Positions 42,532 to 51,010 of a stretch of 64,000 nt of DNA are shown here, piece by piece. A program made the position numbers and the translations under genes. This DNA comes from DASXIF01 sp036498145. GTDB taxonomy: Bacteria > Actinomycetota > Actinomycetes > Mycobacteriales > Jatrophihabitantaceae. Every line of letters starts with the position of its first letter. Positions within the stretch are counted from its first letter, which is position 1. The notes under the pieces were generated by a model. It was not told the origin of the DNA. It worked only from the letters and a program-made list of their open reading frames with translations, and searched no databases. The stretch spans positions 1-64,000 of the forward strand of contig CAVPSV010000003.1 of the NCBI GenBank assembly GCA_963708625.1, written 5' to 3'.

Positions 42532-44007
42532 TCAGGGAACCAGCCGGGCGATGACCTTCGTCTCGAGGTACTCCTCGAAACCGGCAACGCCCATCTCCCG
42601 GCCTATGCCGGATTGCTTGTAGCCGCCGAACGGGGCATCGGCGCAGAACCACACACCGCCGTTCACGCTGAGGGTGCCGGTGCGGACACGGCGTGCCACT
42701 GCCATCGCGCGCTCCGGATCGGCCGAGGTCACCGCGCCGGACAGTCCATAGGGCGAGTCGTTGGCGATGCGCACGGCGTCGTCGTCGCCGTCGTGCGCTA
42801 TCACCACCAGCACCGGGCCGAAGATCTCCTCGCGCGCGGTGCGCGCCTTGTTGTCCAACCCCGCGATGACGGTCGGTGAGATCCAGAAGCCGTGCGCGAA
42901 CTCCGGACCGGTGGGGCGGCAGCCGCCGACCGCGAACGTCCCACCTTCCTCGGTGGCCAGACGCAGGTAGCCCTCGACCCGGTCGCGCTGCGCGGCGCTG
43001 ATCAGCGGGCCGCACACGGTCGCCGGATCTGTGGGATCACCTGGTCGTAGCGCGCCCATCGTCGCTGCCGCGATGCCGACGGCTTCGTCGTACCGAGACC
43101 GGGGCACTACGAGCCGCGTGGTCAGCGCGCAGCCCTGGCCGGCATGGATGCACACGCTGAAGGCGGCGAGCCCGACCGCGGCGCCGAGGTCGGCGTCGTC
43201 CAGCGCGATCGATGCGGACTTGCCACCGAGCTCGAGGAACAGCTTCTTCAGGGTCGGCGCGGCCGAGGCCATGATGGCCCGCCCGGTCGCCGTCGATCCG
43301 GTGAACGACACCAGATCCACCCGCGGATCAGTGGTGAGCGCGGCACCGATGTCGTGCGACTGTGCCGAGATGACGTTGAGCACGCCGGCCGGCAGGTCGG
43401 TGTGCTGGGCGGCCAATCTGCCCAACTCGGCGGCCAGCCACGGCGTATCCGGCGCCGCCTTGAGCACCACCGTGTTGCCCGCGGCCAGCGCCGGGCCGAC
43501 CTTGGCCAGGTTGATCTGGTTCGGGAAGTTCCACGGGGTGATCGCGGCGACGACGCCGACCGGTTCGCGGCGCAGCACCCGATCGGTCTTGATGCCCATC
43601 GGCGACGCTTCGCCGAGCTGCTGTTCCCACTCGTAGCGCTCGGCAAGGTCGACCGTCCAGGACAGGCTCTCGACCGGGACGTCGTAATGCGGGCCGGCGG
43701 TGAACATCGCCGGGGCGCCGGCCTCCGCCGTCGTCAGCGCCCGCATCGCGGGACCGTGCGTCACCAGTGCCTGATGCAGCTGTCGCAGGCAGTGCACCCG
43801 GAACGTGACATCGGTGGCCCAGTCGGTGTCGTCGAAGGCTCGACGAGCGGCGTCCAGCGCGGCGTCGACGTCGGCACCGGTGGCATCCGGTGCCCAGCCG
43901 ATGATGTCTTCGGTGGCCGGATTGACGATCGCAAAGGTGCCGCCGCCGGTAGCCGGGCGCAGCGCACCGCCGATGAGCAGTTCGGCATCCGGGGCGAGTT
44001 GCGTCAT
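42532..44007 (-). CDS. NAD-dependent aldehyde dehydrogenase (AldA-like)
   Basis: 491 aa, the normal family length. Conserved sites: ITPWNFPNQINLAKVGPALA, FTGSTATGRAIMASAA, catalytic Glu in LELGGKSASIALDDAD, catalytic Cys in HAGQGCALTTRLVVP, and EEIFGPVLVVI. It oxidises an aldehyde to the acid, which fits a P450-alcohol-aldehyde-acid series in this operon. It is the counterpart of Rv0768 (aldA), which in M. tuberculosis is transcribed the other way; here it is inside the operon. Overlaps the CYP123-like gene by ATGA. Confidence 0.93.
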   Translation of the reverse strand: MTQLAPDAELLIGGALRPATGGGTFAIVNPATEDIIGWAPDATGADVDAALDAARRAFDDTDWATDVTFRVHCLRQLHQALVTHGPAMRALTTAEAGAPAMFTAGPHYDVPVESLSWTVDLAERYEWEQQLGEASPMGIKTDRVLRREPVGVVAAITPWNFPNQINLAKVGPALAAGNTVVLKAAPDTPWLAAELGRLAAQHTDLPAGVLNVISAQSHDIGAALTTDPRVDLVSFTGSTATGRAIMASAAPTLKKLFLELGGKSASIALDDADLGAAVGLAAFSVCIHAGQGCALTTRLVVPRSRYDEAVGIAAATMGALRPGDPTDPATVCGPLISAAQRDRVEGYLRLATEEGGTFAVGGCRPTGPEFAHGFWISPTVIAGLDNKARTAREEIFGPVLVVIAHDGDDDAVRIANDSPYGLSGAVTSADPERAMAVARRVRTGTLSVNGGVWFCADAPFGGYKQSGIGREMGVAGFEEYLETKVIARLVP

Positions 44008-45203
44008 TGCGGCGCCACCACGACGGGCAGGTGCGCGAAGCCGCGCACGTTGACGGAGTGGACGCGAGTGGCGTGCTCCTCGTCCACCTCGATGCCGCGG
44101 ATCCGCGCGATGAGTTCCTCGAGCGCGACGCGGGCCTCCAGCCGCGCGAGGTTGGCACCGAGACAGTAGTGCCGTCCACCACCGAAGCTGGTCATCAGCG
44201 AGGTGTCCCGGTCGATGTCGTAGCGGTCCGGGTCGGCGAAGGCAGAGCCGTCGCGGTTGGCTGAGCCGAGCAGCACTACCAGCCTCGAGCCCGCCGGCGC
44301 CACCTCACCGTGCAGGGCGACGTCGGAGCGCAGCAACCGCGCGAGTAGCTGCGTCGAGCCGTCGAAGCGCAACGTCTCGTTGACCCAGTCCGGGATGCGG
44401 CCGGGATCGGTGAACACCTTGCCCAGCTCGTCCGGGTTCTCGGCAGCCCAGTAGACCGCGTTGCCGAGCAGCTTCGTCGTCGTCTCGTTACCGGCAACGA
44501 TCATGAGGAACAGGAAGCCGATGATCTCCTGGTCGGTGAGCCGGTCGCCGTCCGCCTCGGCCAGTGTCAACGCCGAGGTCAGGTCGTCGCGTGGCGCCCG
44601 GCGCCGGTCGGCCAGCAGGTCGATGTAGTAGGAAAACAGCGCGACAGCCGCGTCGATGCCGGCCTGCGAGACGTCGTGCGCGCCGTCCTCGCGATGCACC
44701 AGGACGTCTGCCAGCCGACGGAGTTCGGCCCGGTCGGCGGGCGGCACGCCGATCATCTCGGAGATGACGTCCATCGGCACCCGCCCGGCGAACTGGTCGA
44801 TGAAGTCGAAGGGTTCGGCCAGTGCCAGCGCGTCCAGGTGCTCGCGGGAGATGCGCCGAATCTGGCCCTCCAGTTCCGCGATGCGCCGAGGCGTGAAGCC
44901 ACGCGAAACCAGGCTGCGCAGGCGGGTCTGATCGGGCGGATCCATGGCCAGAAAGGACATGACGTTGCGCGCCTTCGGGCCCCAGGCCGATGGGTCCAGC
45001 GAGACCCCCATGCTGTTCGAGTAGGTCTCATCCGAGCGCAGCGCGGCGCTCACATCGGCGTGCCGGGACAGCGCCCAGAAGTCGAGCGTCGGATTGTGAT
45101 ACAGCGGCGCCTGCTCGCGCAGCCACGCATACGTGGGGTAGGGATCCTCCTGCGTCGCGTAGTCGTACGGGTCGAAGACGACTGCGTCGGCGGTGCGGGT
45201 CAC
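44004..45203 (-). CDS. Cytochrome P450, CYP123-like
   Basis: 399 aa from GTG. The N-terminus (FDPYDYATQEDPYPTYAWLR), MGVSLDPSAWGPKARNVMSF, VPMDVISEMIGVPPADRAEL, I-helix FLFLMIVAGNETTTKLLGNA, heme loop SFGGGRHYCLGANLARLEAR and the end VNVRGFAHLPVVV track M. tuberculosis CYP123 block by block. The substrate is unknown. It probably shares the ferredoxin of the operon. It overlaps the TetR stop, so the regulator and this enzyme are made from the same message. Confidence 0.9.
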   Translation of the reverse strand: MTRTADAVVFDPYDYATQEDPYPTYAWLREQAPLYHNPTLDFWALSRHADVSAALRSDETYSNSMGVSLDPSAWGPKARNVMSFLAMDPPDQTRLRSLVSRGFTPRRIAELEGQIRRISREHLDALALAEPFDFIDQFAGRVPMDVISEMIGVPPADRAELRRLADVLVHREDGAHDVSQAGIDAAVALFSYYIDLLADRRRAPRDDLTSALTLAEADGDRLTDQEIIGFLFLMIVAGNETTTKLLGNAVYWAAENPDELGKVFTDPGRIPDWVNETLRFDGSTQLLARLLRSDVALHGEVAPAGSRLVVLLGSANRDGSAFADPDRYDIDRDTSLMTSFGGGRHYCLGANLARLEARVALEELIARIRGIEVDEEHATRVHSVNVRGFAHLPVVVAPQ

Positions 45204-45799
45204 TGGTCACCGCCGAGGATGAGACGGGTTACCGCCACGAGCCGCTCGCCCATCTGCGTGTAGTCGGTGTGGCCCATGCCGGCCTGGAGCATGGCGCCGG
45301 ACCAGGCGATGCCCAGCGCGTCGACGACGTCCGCCGTCGCCTGCGGGCCGGCGGCTCGCACAATGCGGCTGTTTATCTCGGCGGCGATGAGCCAGCGCAA
45401 TTGCGCGACGTCCGGGTCGGGGTCGAGCAGCGCCGTGGTCGCCGCCCGGGCGAGTTCCGGGTCGGCCGCGAGAAAGCGGGACAGGTCGGTGAACACCGCC
45501 GCCACGCGCGCACCGGGGTTGGGCAGCGTCGATTCGATCCGGTCCCGGGCATTGAGCATGCGCCAGAGGATCTCGGCAAGGAGGTGGCTCTTCGAGGAGA
45601 AGTAGGTGTACGCCGTTGCCGTCGCCACGCCGGCACGGCTGGCGACACTGCGCACGGTGAGGTCGTCGAAGCCCACCTCGCGCAACTCGTCGCGGGCCGC
45701 GTCGATGACGCGTTGCACGGTCTGCGCCTGTCGCACGTTCAGGTGCCGCCGGGTCGCCTCGACCGGTGGCAGCGCGCTCGCCACAGCCACGCTAGACAC
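45200..45799 (-). CDS. TetR-family regulator heading the P450 operon
   Basis: About 199 aa. The frame opens with a GTG at 45823, but that would put the operator inside the gene; a GTG at 45799 or just below aligns better with its paralogue. Helix-turn-helix AARDELREVGFDDLTVRSVA and ATATAYTYFSSKSHLLAEIL; C-terminal ligand domain. It is the first gene of an operon of eleven overlapping or closely spaced genes running down to 36371. The perfect palindrome six bases before the chosen start implies that it represses itself and the whole operon. The inducer is unknown, possibly a sterol or fatty acid. Confidence 0.88.
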   Translation of the reverse strand: MSSVAVASALPPVEATRRHLNVRQAQTVQRVIDAARDELREVGFDDLTVRSVASRAGVATATAYTYFSSKSHLLAEILWRMLNARDRIESTLPNPGARVAAVFTDLSRFLAADPELARAATTALLDPDPDVAQLRWLIAAEINSRIVRAAGPQATADVVDALGIAWSGAMLQAGMGHTDYTQMGERLVAVTRLILGGDQ

Positions 45800-45804
45800 A
45801 ATGC

Positions 45805-45818
45805 TGGACACTAGTCCA
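45805..45818. promoter_or_regulatory. Probable TetR operator of the P450 operon, perfect TGGAC-N4-GTCCA
   Basis: TGGAC-ACTA-GTCCA: five-base arms are perfectly inverted. It stands at the very start of the TetR-led operon. The same arms and nearly the same spacer occur at 47176-47189. Confidence 0.7.
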
Positions 45819-45869
45819 TTCACCTGTTCGCAGCAAGGGTGGCAACGCGTTCGGCCGGTGTCAGGTGCG

Positions 45870-47144
45870 TCAGGCGGTGGTCAGCGGCAACGACGTTCGC
45901 GGCACGAACGCGAACGCGGCACCGCCGCTGAAGCGCGTGATCTGCACCTCGGGCACCTCCGCGGCAGGCGCTGCGCGGACGATCACCTTCAGGTCCCAGC
46001 TGTCCTCGGTGCCCGTCATCTCGACGTCGAAATGCGGGTCGACCGCGCGCACCATCGCCTGAAGTGGTGCCGGCGAGTGCGGACCGCAGAGCGCGATCCA
46101 GGCGCCGTCATCATGGGCGGCCGAGCGCCGAACCCGGACCGTGTCACCCTCGAACGTCGCATCGACGTACGCGGCGGGATTGAACACCGGGTGCAGTGCG
46201 AACGTGCTTACCGCGCCGGCAGGCGTGTGCGCCAGATGCATCGCGCGATGGATCCGCTCCGCGGTGAGCCCAGCGATGCCGGTCAACTGCTTGGTACCGA
46301 TCTCGAGCGCCGAATCCGTCGCATCGGTCGCATCGGTCGCTGTGGCCGCGGCTGCCGCGGCTGCCGCGGCCGAACCCAGGTGTGCACGTACCGAGAGCAG
46401 GAACGACAGGTTGAGCAGGTGGTGTTGCACGCAGACCTCGTCCGCGATCCGGGTCAACGCCGAATGCGAGAACGCCGCGAAATCAAGATCGGACAGCAAC
46501 GGGCCGGCGTAGTCGAGGGCCCCGTCGGACGAAGGATCGATCCCGTCCAGCGCCAGCGTGGCGACGTTGGTCCGCGACGTCTGCGCAAGCATCGGCACCG
46601 GCTCGGCCGCCGCCTGGTCCTCCTCGATCGTGACGGTCCAGTGACAGTGCGGTTGCCGGTCCACGGGCGTTCGCGGTGGCCGGTGGATGGGACGCATTCG
46701 TGCCTTCGGGTTGGTCGCGATGGCCGTTGCGTCGAAGGTCGGGTCCTCGATGTGGTGGCACATGCCGACGACGAACTGCTCACCCATCGGCTCGACATCC
46801 AGCAGTGCACCGCAGTGGTCGAGCCAGAACTCGCCGTAGGAGGGGCTGTCCACCCGGTAGCGGAAGTCCATGAACTGCGGCGGCGCACCGATGTCGAGCT
46901 GCAACCCCTTGAATATCGTTGTGACGTCCGTGCCCTCGAACGCCAGCGCGCGCTGCATCCGTTTGGTGTAGATCGGACTTGCCGCGGACCACTCCTCGAC
47001 CGCCACCTCGACCATGCCGTCCGGCCCGAACTCGGCCAATGCCCAGGCCATCCCGGAGCGGTCGATGAGGTGGCCGCAGAGCAGCAATTCGGGAACCAGC
47101 ACAGCGAGGTCGGCCCGGCGGAGTTGCGCGTAGCGGCTCGCCAT
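45870..47144 (-). CDS. Conserved hypothetical protein controlled with the P450 operon
   Basis: 424 aa from the ATG at 47144, preceded by GAGGGG. No signal peptide or membrane helix. Distinct blocks are MQRALAFEGTDVTTIFKGLQ, DIGAPPQFMDFRYRV, LDHCGALLDVEPMGEQFVVG, MCHHIEDPTFDATAIATNPK and RPIHRPPR; the His/Cys/Asp-rich DHCG and CHHIED stretches could bind a metal. An Ala-rich stretch (SAAAAAAAAATATDATDATD) divides two halves. I recall similar proteins in mycobacteria but no known function. Its promoter carries the same TGGAC-N4-GTCCA palindrome as the P450 operon, which ties it to that pathway. Confidence 0.82.
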   Translation of the reverse strand: MASRYAQLRRADLAVLVPELLLCGHLIDRSGMAWALAEFGPDGMVEVAVEEWSAASPIYTKRMQRALAFEGTDVTTIFKGLQLDIGAPPQFMDFRYRVDSPSYGEFWLDHCGALLDVEPMGEQFVVGMCHHIEDPTFDATAIATNPKARMRPIHRPPRTPVDRQPHCHWTVTIEEDQAAAEPVPMLAQTSRTNVATLALDGIDPSSDGALDYAGPLLSDLDFAAFSHSALTRIADEVCVQHHLLNLSFLLSVRAHLGSAAAAAAAAATATDATDATDSALEIGTKQLTGIAGLTAERIHRAMHLAHTPAGAVSTFALHPVFNPAAYVDATFEGDTVRVRRSAAHDDGAWIALCGPHSPAPLQAMVRAVDPHFDVEMTGTEDSWDLKVIVRAAPAAEVPEVQITRFSGGAAFAFVPRTSLPLTTA

Positions 47145-47175
47145 GTGGTCATCCCCTCGGACCTGTCCTGATGTC

Positions 47176-47189
47176 TGGACAATAGTCCA
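47176..47189. promoter_or_regulatory. Probable TetR operator before the conserved hypothetical gene, perfect TGGAC-N4-GTCCA
   Basis: TGGAC-AATA-GTCCA, with perfect five-base arms, ends 32 bases before the ATG at 47144. Together with 45805-45818 and the imperfect 35763-35776 it defines a small regulon within the window. Confidence 0.7.
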
Positions 47190-47224
47190 CAACGCAGTGG
47201 GCGACCACGGCCGCGCGTGCTCAG

Positions 47225-48862
47225 CTACCGGGCGGTGACGACGATGGAGTGCCATCCGGACGCGCCGGACGGGAACACTCCCCGTTGGCTCTGGTCCTGA
47301 AGCGCGCCGTCGCTGCCGACCGCACGGACCTGCAACGTGACCAGCCCGTGTTGGCTGACCGTCCACGGGAACGTCCATTGCACCCAGGTGTCGGTGGACG
47401 GCACGCGGCCGAGGCGAGCCTGCTGCCAATCCGCATCACCGATCTTGACCTCGACCGCCTTGATCCCGACGTGCTGATGCCATGCGACGCCGGCGACGTT
47501 GACCGTCTGACCGACATTGAGTCGGGTGAGTCCGATCGGCTGGTCGATGCGCGATTCGAGCCGAATAGGCGCACGCGGCGCCCACTTGCGTTTCACCCAG
47601 TAGGTGTCGTACTCGGCGAAGGTGGTGGCCTCGAGGTCGACCAGCCATTTCGTGCCTGATACGTAGCCGTACAACCCGGGCACGAGCATGCGAACCGGAA
47701 AGCCGTGCGCAAGCGGCAGCGGCTCGTCGTTCATCCCGACCGCGAGCATGGCATCACGCCCATCCATGATGACCGCGGTCGGCGTGCCGATGGTCATGCC
47801 GTCGCTGGACTTGCCGACGATCTGATCGGCGTCACTGTGCACGCCGACCTCCCGGAGCAGGTCGGCGAGCGGGACACCGAGGAACTTCGCCGTACTGACG
47901 TAGGGGCCGCCGACGACATCGGAGACGCAGGTCATGGTCACGTAGCGCTCGATCAGCGGCCGGCTGAGCAGGTCTTGGTAGGAGAACGTGCGGGCGTGGT
48001 CGAGCTTGCCGTGGACGCGCAGCGCCCAGGAGTCCGTCGTCAACTGCGGCACGGTCAGGGCGGTATCGACCCGGTAGAAGTCCTTGTTCGCGGTGATGAA
48101 CGGCACCGCGCCCTTGCCCAGGTCAGCTCCTGATGGCAGTGGCGGCGCGGGTGAGGCGGGCTTGGGTAGCTTGACCGCCGCTCGCGACTTGCTCGCGTCG
48201 AAGCGGGCGTGCTGCAAGCTGCGGCCGCCCACTCCGCTCGCCGCGGCGACCGCGGCCACGCTGGCACTGCCCACCAGAAACGAACGCCTGCTTGCGGCGG
48301 TGGTCCGGGTGCTGGTCGGCGAGACCGTCGGCGCGTCCGTCGGACCGTCCGTCGGACCGTCGGCCGGCGCAGGGGCCGCGGTGGGCTTGCGGGTGTGCAA
48401 GGGCCATTGATTGCCCACACCGAGCCAGCGCACGAGCATGGCGAGCACCGCGACCGCGAGCACCGTGCCGACGATGGTGGGCAGCACGTCGGTGGCCCGA
48501 TGCGCGTTCGCCGTCGCGGCCGCCCACACCCCGACCGCACCGAACGCGAGCAAGCCGGCCACGCCGGCCACCAGCCATCGCAACGCCAGTACGCCCACGA
48601 CGACGGCCAGCACGGCGATCGCGGTGTAGATGCCCAGCAACAGCATGTGCTTGTCGTTGGTCCCGAACTTGCGAATTGCGTATTCCTTGAGCGATTCCGG
48701 GGTCAGCAAGACGAACTTGTTGCCCACTGCGATCACTGGTGCTGCGGCTGGCCGGATTAGCGCGGCGATCAGCTCGCCCACCCCGACCGCGGTACCAGCG
48801 GACAGCAGTCCGATGAGTGTGCCGAGGCCGAGGCGGACGAGCCAGATCTTCATGCGGTACAT
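47225..48862 (-). CDS. Membrane-anchored sulfite-oxidase-family molybdopterin oxidoreductase
   Basis: 545 aa. Four hydrophobic helices in residues 8-160, a Pro/Thr linker, then a Tat-like internal signal (ASRRSFLVGSASVAAVAAAS). The sulfite-oxidase molybdopterin domain follows, with the Mo-ligand Cys in YVTMTCVSDVVGGPYVST, and HGFPVRMLVPGLYGYVSGTK. A C-terminal Mo-co dimerisation-like domain ends the protein. The catalytic part should face outward. Family members reduce S- or N-oxides or oxidise sulfite; the substrate here is unknown. It follows the fasciclin gene on the same strand, 21 bases apart, so the two probably share sigma control. Confidence 0.88.
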   Translation of the reverse strand: MYRMKIWLVRLGLGTLIGLLSAGTAVGVGELIAALIRPAAAPVIAVGNKFVLLTPESLKEYAIRKFGTNDKHMLLLGIYTAIAVLAVVVGVLALRWLVAGVAGLLAFGAVGVWAAATANAHRATDVLPTIVGTVLAVAVLAMLVRWLGVGNQWPLHTRKPTAAPAPADGPTDGPTDAPTVSPTSTRTTAASRRSFLVGSASVAAVAAASGVGGRSLQHARFDASKSRAAVKLPKPASPAPPLPSGADLGKGAVPFITANKDFYRVDTALTVPQLTTDSWALRVHGKLDHARTFSYQDLLSRPLIERYVTMTCVSDVVGGPYVSTAKFLGVPLADLLREVGVHSDADQIVGKSSDGMTIGTPTAVIMDGRDAMLAVGMNDEPLPLAHGFPVRMLVPGLYGYVSGTKWLVDLEATTFAEYDTYWVKRKWAPRAPIRLESRIDQPIGLTRLNVGQTVNVAGVAWHQHVGIKAVEVKIGDADWQQARLGRVPSTDTWVQWTFPWTVSQHGLVTLQVRAVGSDGALQDQSQRGVFPSGASGWHSIVVTAR

Positions 48863-48883
48863 GAGTGTGTTTGTGTGTGTCGG

Positions 48884-49507
48884 TCAGCTAGCCGGCGGCA
48901 TCATCACGGTGTCGATGATGTACACCGTCGCATTCGCGGTCTGCACGTTGCCGCAGATCACGCTCGCCTCGGTGCCCTTCGGCCCCACGGTGAGATTGGG
49001 CGCGCTGCCGCTCACGGTCACCGATGCACCGTTGAGGGTCTTGTGCACGCCTGGCAGCTGATCGGGCGAGAGCCGGCCGGCGAGCACGTGGTACGTGAGG
49101 ATGCTCGTCAGCTCCGCCTTGTTGGCCAACACGGAGTTCAGGGTGGCGCTGGGAATCTTGGCGAACGCGCCGTTGTAGGGCGCGAACACGGTGATGGCCT
49201 GCTGGCTGTTGAGCGTGTCGACGAGGCCGGCCGCCTTGACCGCGGTCACCAGCGTGGACAGCACCGGGTTGTTCGACGCAGCGGTGGCGACCGGGTCGGT
49301 GGCCATGCCGTTGAAGCTGCCCGAGCCGGTCGTCGGCACTGCCGAACACGCCGAACCGAACGGCTGACTCGCGTTGGTGGCACTGCTGGCGGAACTCGCG
49401 GGAGTCGAGCTGGTGTCGCTCGCCCCGGTTTTGCTGCTGGTACAGCCGGCCAGGGACAGCGCGATGACCGCGAATGTCCCTACCGCTGCGATTGCACGTC
49501 TAGACAT
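48884..49507 (-). CDS. Fasciclin-domain lipoprotein, MPT83-like
   Basis: 207 aa. Lipobox (ALSLAGC), a Ser/Thr linker, and one fasciclin domain (residues 70-205: FNGMATDPVATAASNNPVLS, AITVFAPYNGAFAKIPSATL, LTYHVLAGRLSPDQLPG, ANATVYIIDTVMMPP). MPT83 and MPT70 are the M. tuberculosis versions, surface antigens controlled by SigK. Here an ECF sigma and anti-sigma pair is divergent from this gene, repeating that link. AAAGGACG precedes the ATG. Role: cell-surface adhesion or matrix contact, as for the family. Confidence 0.92.
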   Translation of the reverse strand: MSRRAIAAVGTFAVIALSLAGCTSSKTGASDTSSTPASSASSATNASQPFGSACSAVPTTGSGSFNGMATDPVATAASNNPVLSTLVTAVKAAGLVDTLNSQQAITVFAPYNGAFAKIPSATLNSVLANKAELTSILTYHVLAGRLSPDQLPGVHKTLNGASVTVSGSAPNLTVGPKGTEASVICGNVQTANATVYIIDTVMMPPAS

Positions 49508-49630
49508 AACGTCCTTTCGATTGCACGCATGAGATCTTTGGGTGAACGGATGCAACTTCGTGTCCCGTGCTGATTTGGTTTCGTCGGCGAGGAATGGATC
49601 CGTCTCGCCCCTCGGGTACGAATACAGGTT

Positions 49631-50167
49631 GTGGAGCCAGCTCTGACCGACATCGGTCGACGCCTCAATCAAGGGCAGAGCGATGCCCTCGAGGAGGCCT
49701 ATCGGCAACTCGGGCCGCTGGTCAGGTCCTATGTCGGGCGGTATGTCCCCGCCCCGGACGTGGACGATGTGCTGCAGCGCGTTTTTCTCGAGCTGTGGCG
49801 CTCCCGGGATCGATATGACCCGAGTCGGTCGCTGCAGGCCTGGGTGCTGAGCATCGCGAAGAAGCGGGCCATCGACCATCTGCGCAAGCGGCGCGACGTC
49901 GTGGTGCCGCTTGAGTCGATGCGAGAGATCATCGGTGCCGACGGTCGAGAAGTGGCCGAGCGGTTCGGTTGGGCCGATGAGGTGCGCACGGCGCTGCAGA
50001 CGCTGCCCGAGTCGCAGCGGACGGTATTGGAGTTGGCTTACTTCTCCGGATTCACCCAGGCTGAGATCGCGGACGAGTTCGACATCCCGCTCGGCACGGT
50101 CAAGACGAGGACTTCCCGCGGCCTGCACCGGCTGGCGGACCTGCTCACCAGCACGAGGACGTCATGA
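49631..50167 (+). CDS. sigK: ECF RNA polymerase sigma factor, SigK-like
   Basis: 178 aa from GTG. Region 2 (VDDVLQRVFLELWRSRDRYD, SLQAWVLSIAKKRAIDHLRK) and region 4 (LPESQRTVLELAYFSGFTQA, PLGTVKTRTSRGLHRLADLL) are complete. The pairing with an RskA-type anti-sigma (ATGA overlap) and the divergent fasciclin gene match the SigK system. Assignment to SigK rests on context and likeness; it is less sure than ECF sigma factor. Confidence 0.85.
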   Translation: MEPALTDIGRRLNQGQSDALEEAYRQLGPLVRSYVGRYVPAPDVDDVLQRVFLELWRSRDRYDPSRSLQAWVLSIAKKRAIDHLRKRRDVVVPLESMREIIGADGREVAERFGWADEVRTALQTLPESQRTVLELAYFSGFTQAEIADEFDIPLGTVKTRTSRGLHRLADLLTSTRTS

Positions 50168-50859
50168 CGCACATCGATGAGGATCTGCCGCTGTTGCTCA
50201 GCGGGGAGGCGACGCGGCAGCAAGCCAGTGCCGCGGCCGCGCACCTGCGCGAATGTGATGATTGCCGGCAGCAGCTGGTCAGTGCTGTCGCGGCACACGC
50301 GGCGCTGGCATCCGCGGTGCGTTTCGCACCCGAACTCGTGCGTCCGGTCGCGCCGGTATCGGCCGACCAGGCGGCGGCACTTCCTGACTTCACGCCGATC
50401 CGCGCAGCGGTGGAGTCGGGCGAGGGCAATGCGTTGCGCCGGCGACTGGGCAGCCGTCGCCTGCTTGTCGCGGCGGCGGCGGCGGTCGTGATCGGTGGCG
50501 GCGCGGCGATCGGCGTGGCCGTGTCGTCGTCCAACCCGGCGCCGCAGCGGTCGGTGGCGCTGGCCTCGTTCGGCACCGGTCACGCTTCCGGTACTGCGGT
50601 GATCAAGGGTGAGTCGATGACGGTGGACGCCGCCTCGCTGCCCACCCTCGACGCGGCGCACCGCTACGAGGTGTGGCTCACCAACGACGCCCGAAACCAG
50701 ATGCAGCCGATCGGCTGGATCGGGGCGAGCGGTGACGCCCGGCTCACCGTGCCCGCGAACCTGATGTCCACGTTCGGTGACATCGAGGTCAGCGTGCAGT
50801 CCGTCGACGCGCCGTCCTACCAGTACAGCGGCACCAGCGTCCTTCGCGGCACCTACTGA
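50164..50859 (+). CDS. rskA: Membrane anti-sigma factor, RskA-like
   Basis: 231 aa. The cytoplasmic zinc-finger anti-sigma part has the H-x3-C-x2-C motif (HLRECDDC). One membrane helix follows (LLVAAAAAVVIGGGAAIGVA, about residues 102-121). The outer RskA domain is clear (YEVWLTNDARNQMQPIGWIG, FGDIEVSVQSVD). It holds the sigma factor until regulated proteolysis of the membrane segment frees it. It is translated with the sigma factor through an ATGA overlap. Confidence 0.9.
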   Translation: MTHIDEDLPLLLSGEATRQQASAAAAHLRECDDCRQQLVSAVAAHAALASAVRFAPELVRPVAPVSADQAAALPDFTPIRAAVESGEGNALRRRLGSRRLLVAAAAAVVIGGGAAIGVAVSSSNPAPQRSVALASFGTGHASGTAVIKGESMTVDAASLPTLDAAHRYEVWLTNDARNQMQPIGWIGASGDARLTVPANLMSTFGDIEVSVQSVDAPSYQYSGTSVLRGTY

Positions 50860-51010
50860 TCCGCGCCGCCGCGATGGTGGCTTGCGCTTTGTGCGCCTGC
50901 TCACCGACCACCGCGAGCACGCTGTAGTGGTACTGGCTGGACCCCGCTGCTTCGAGCGTCTCCAGCGCCTGCGCCTTCGCCCTGGAGCCGGTGGGGTGAC
51001 GCACCGCGGC

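Noticed and set aside
49508..49630. A specific SigK-type -35/-10 promoter between the fasciclin and sigma genes
   Set aside because: Partial matches such as CCATTCC and GCATCC occur, but none has a convincing partner at the right spacing.
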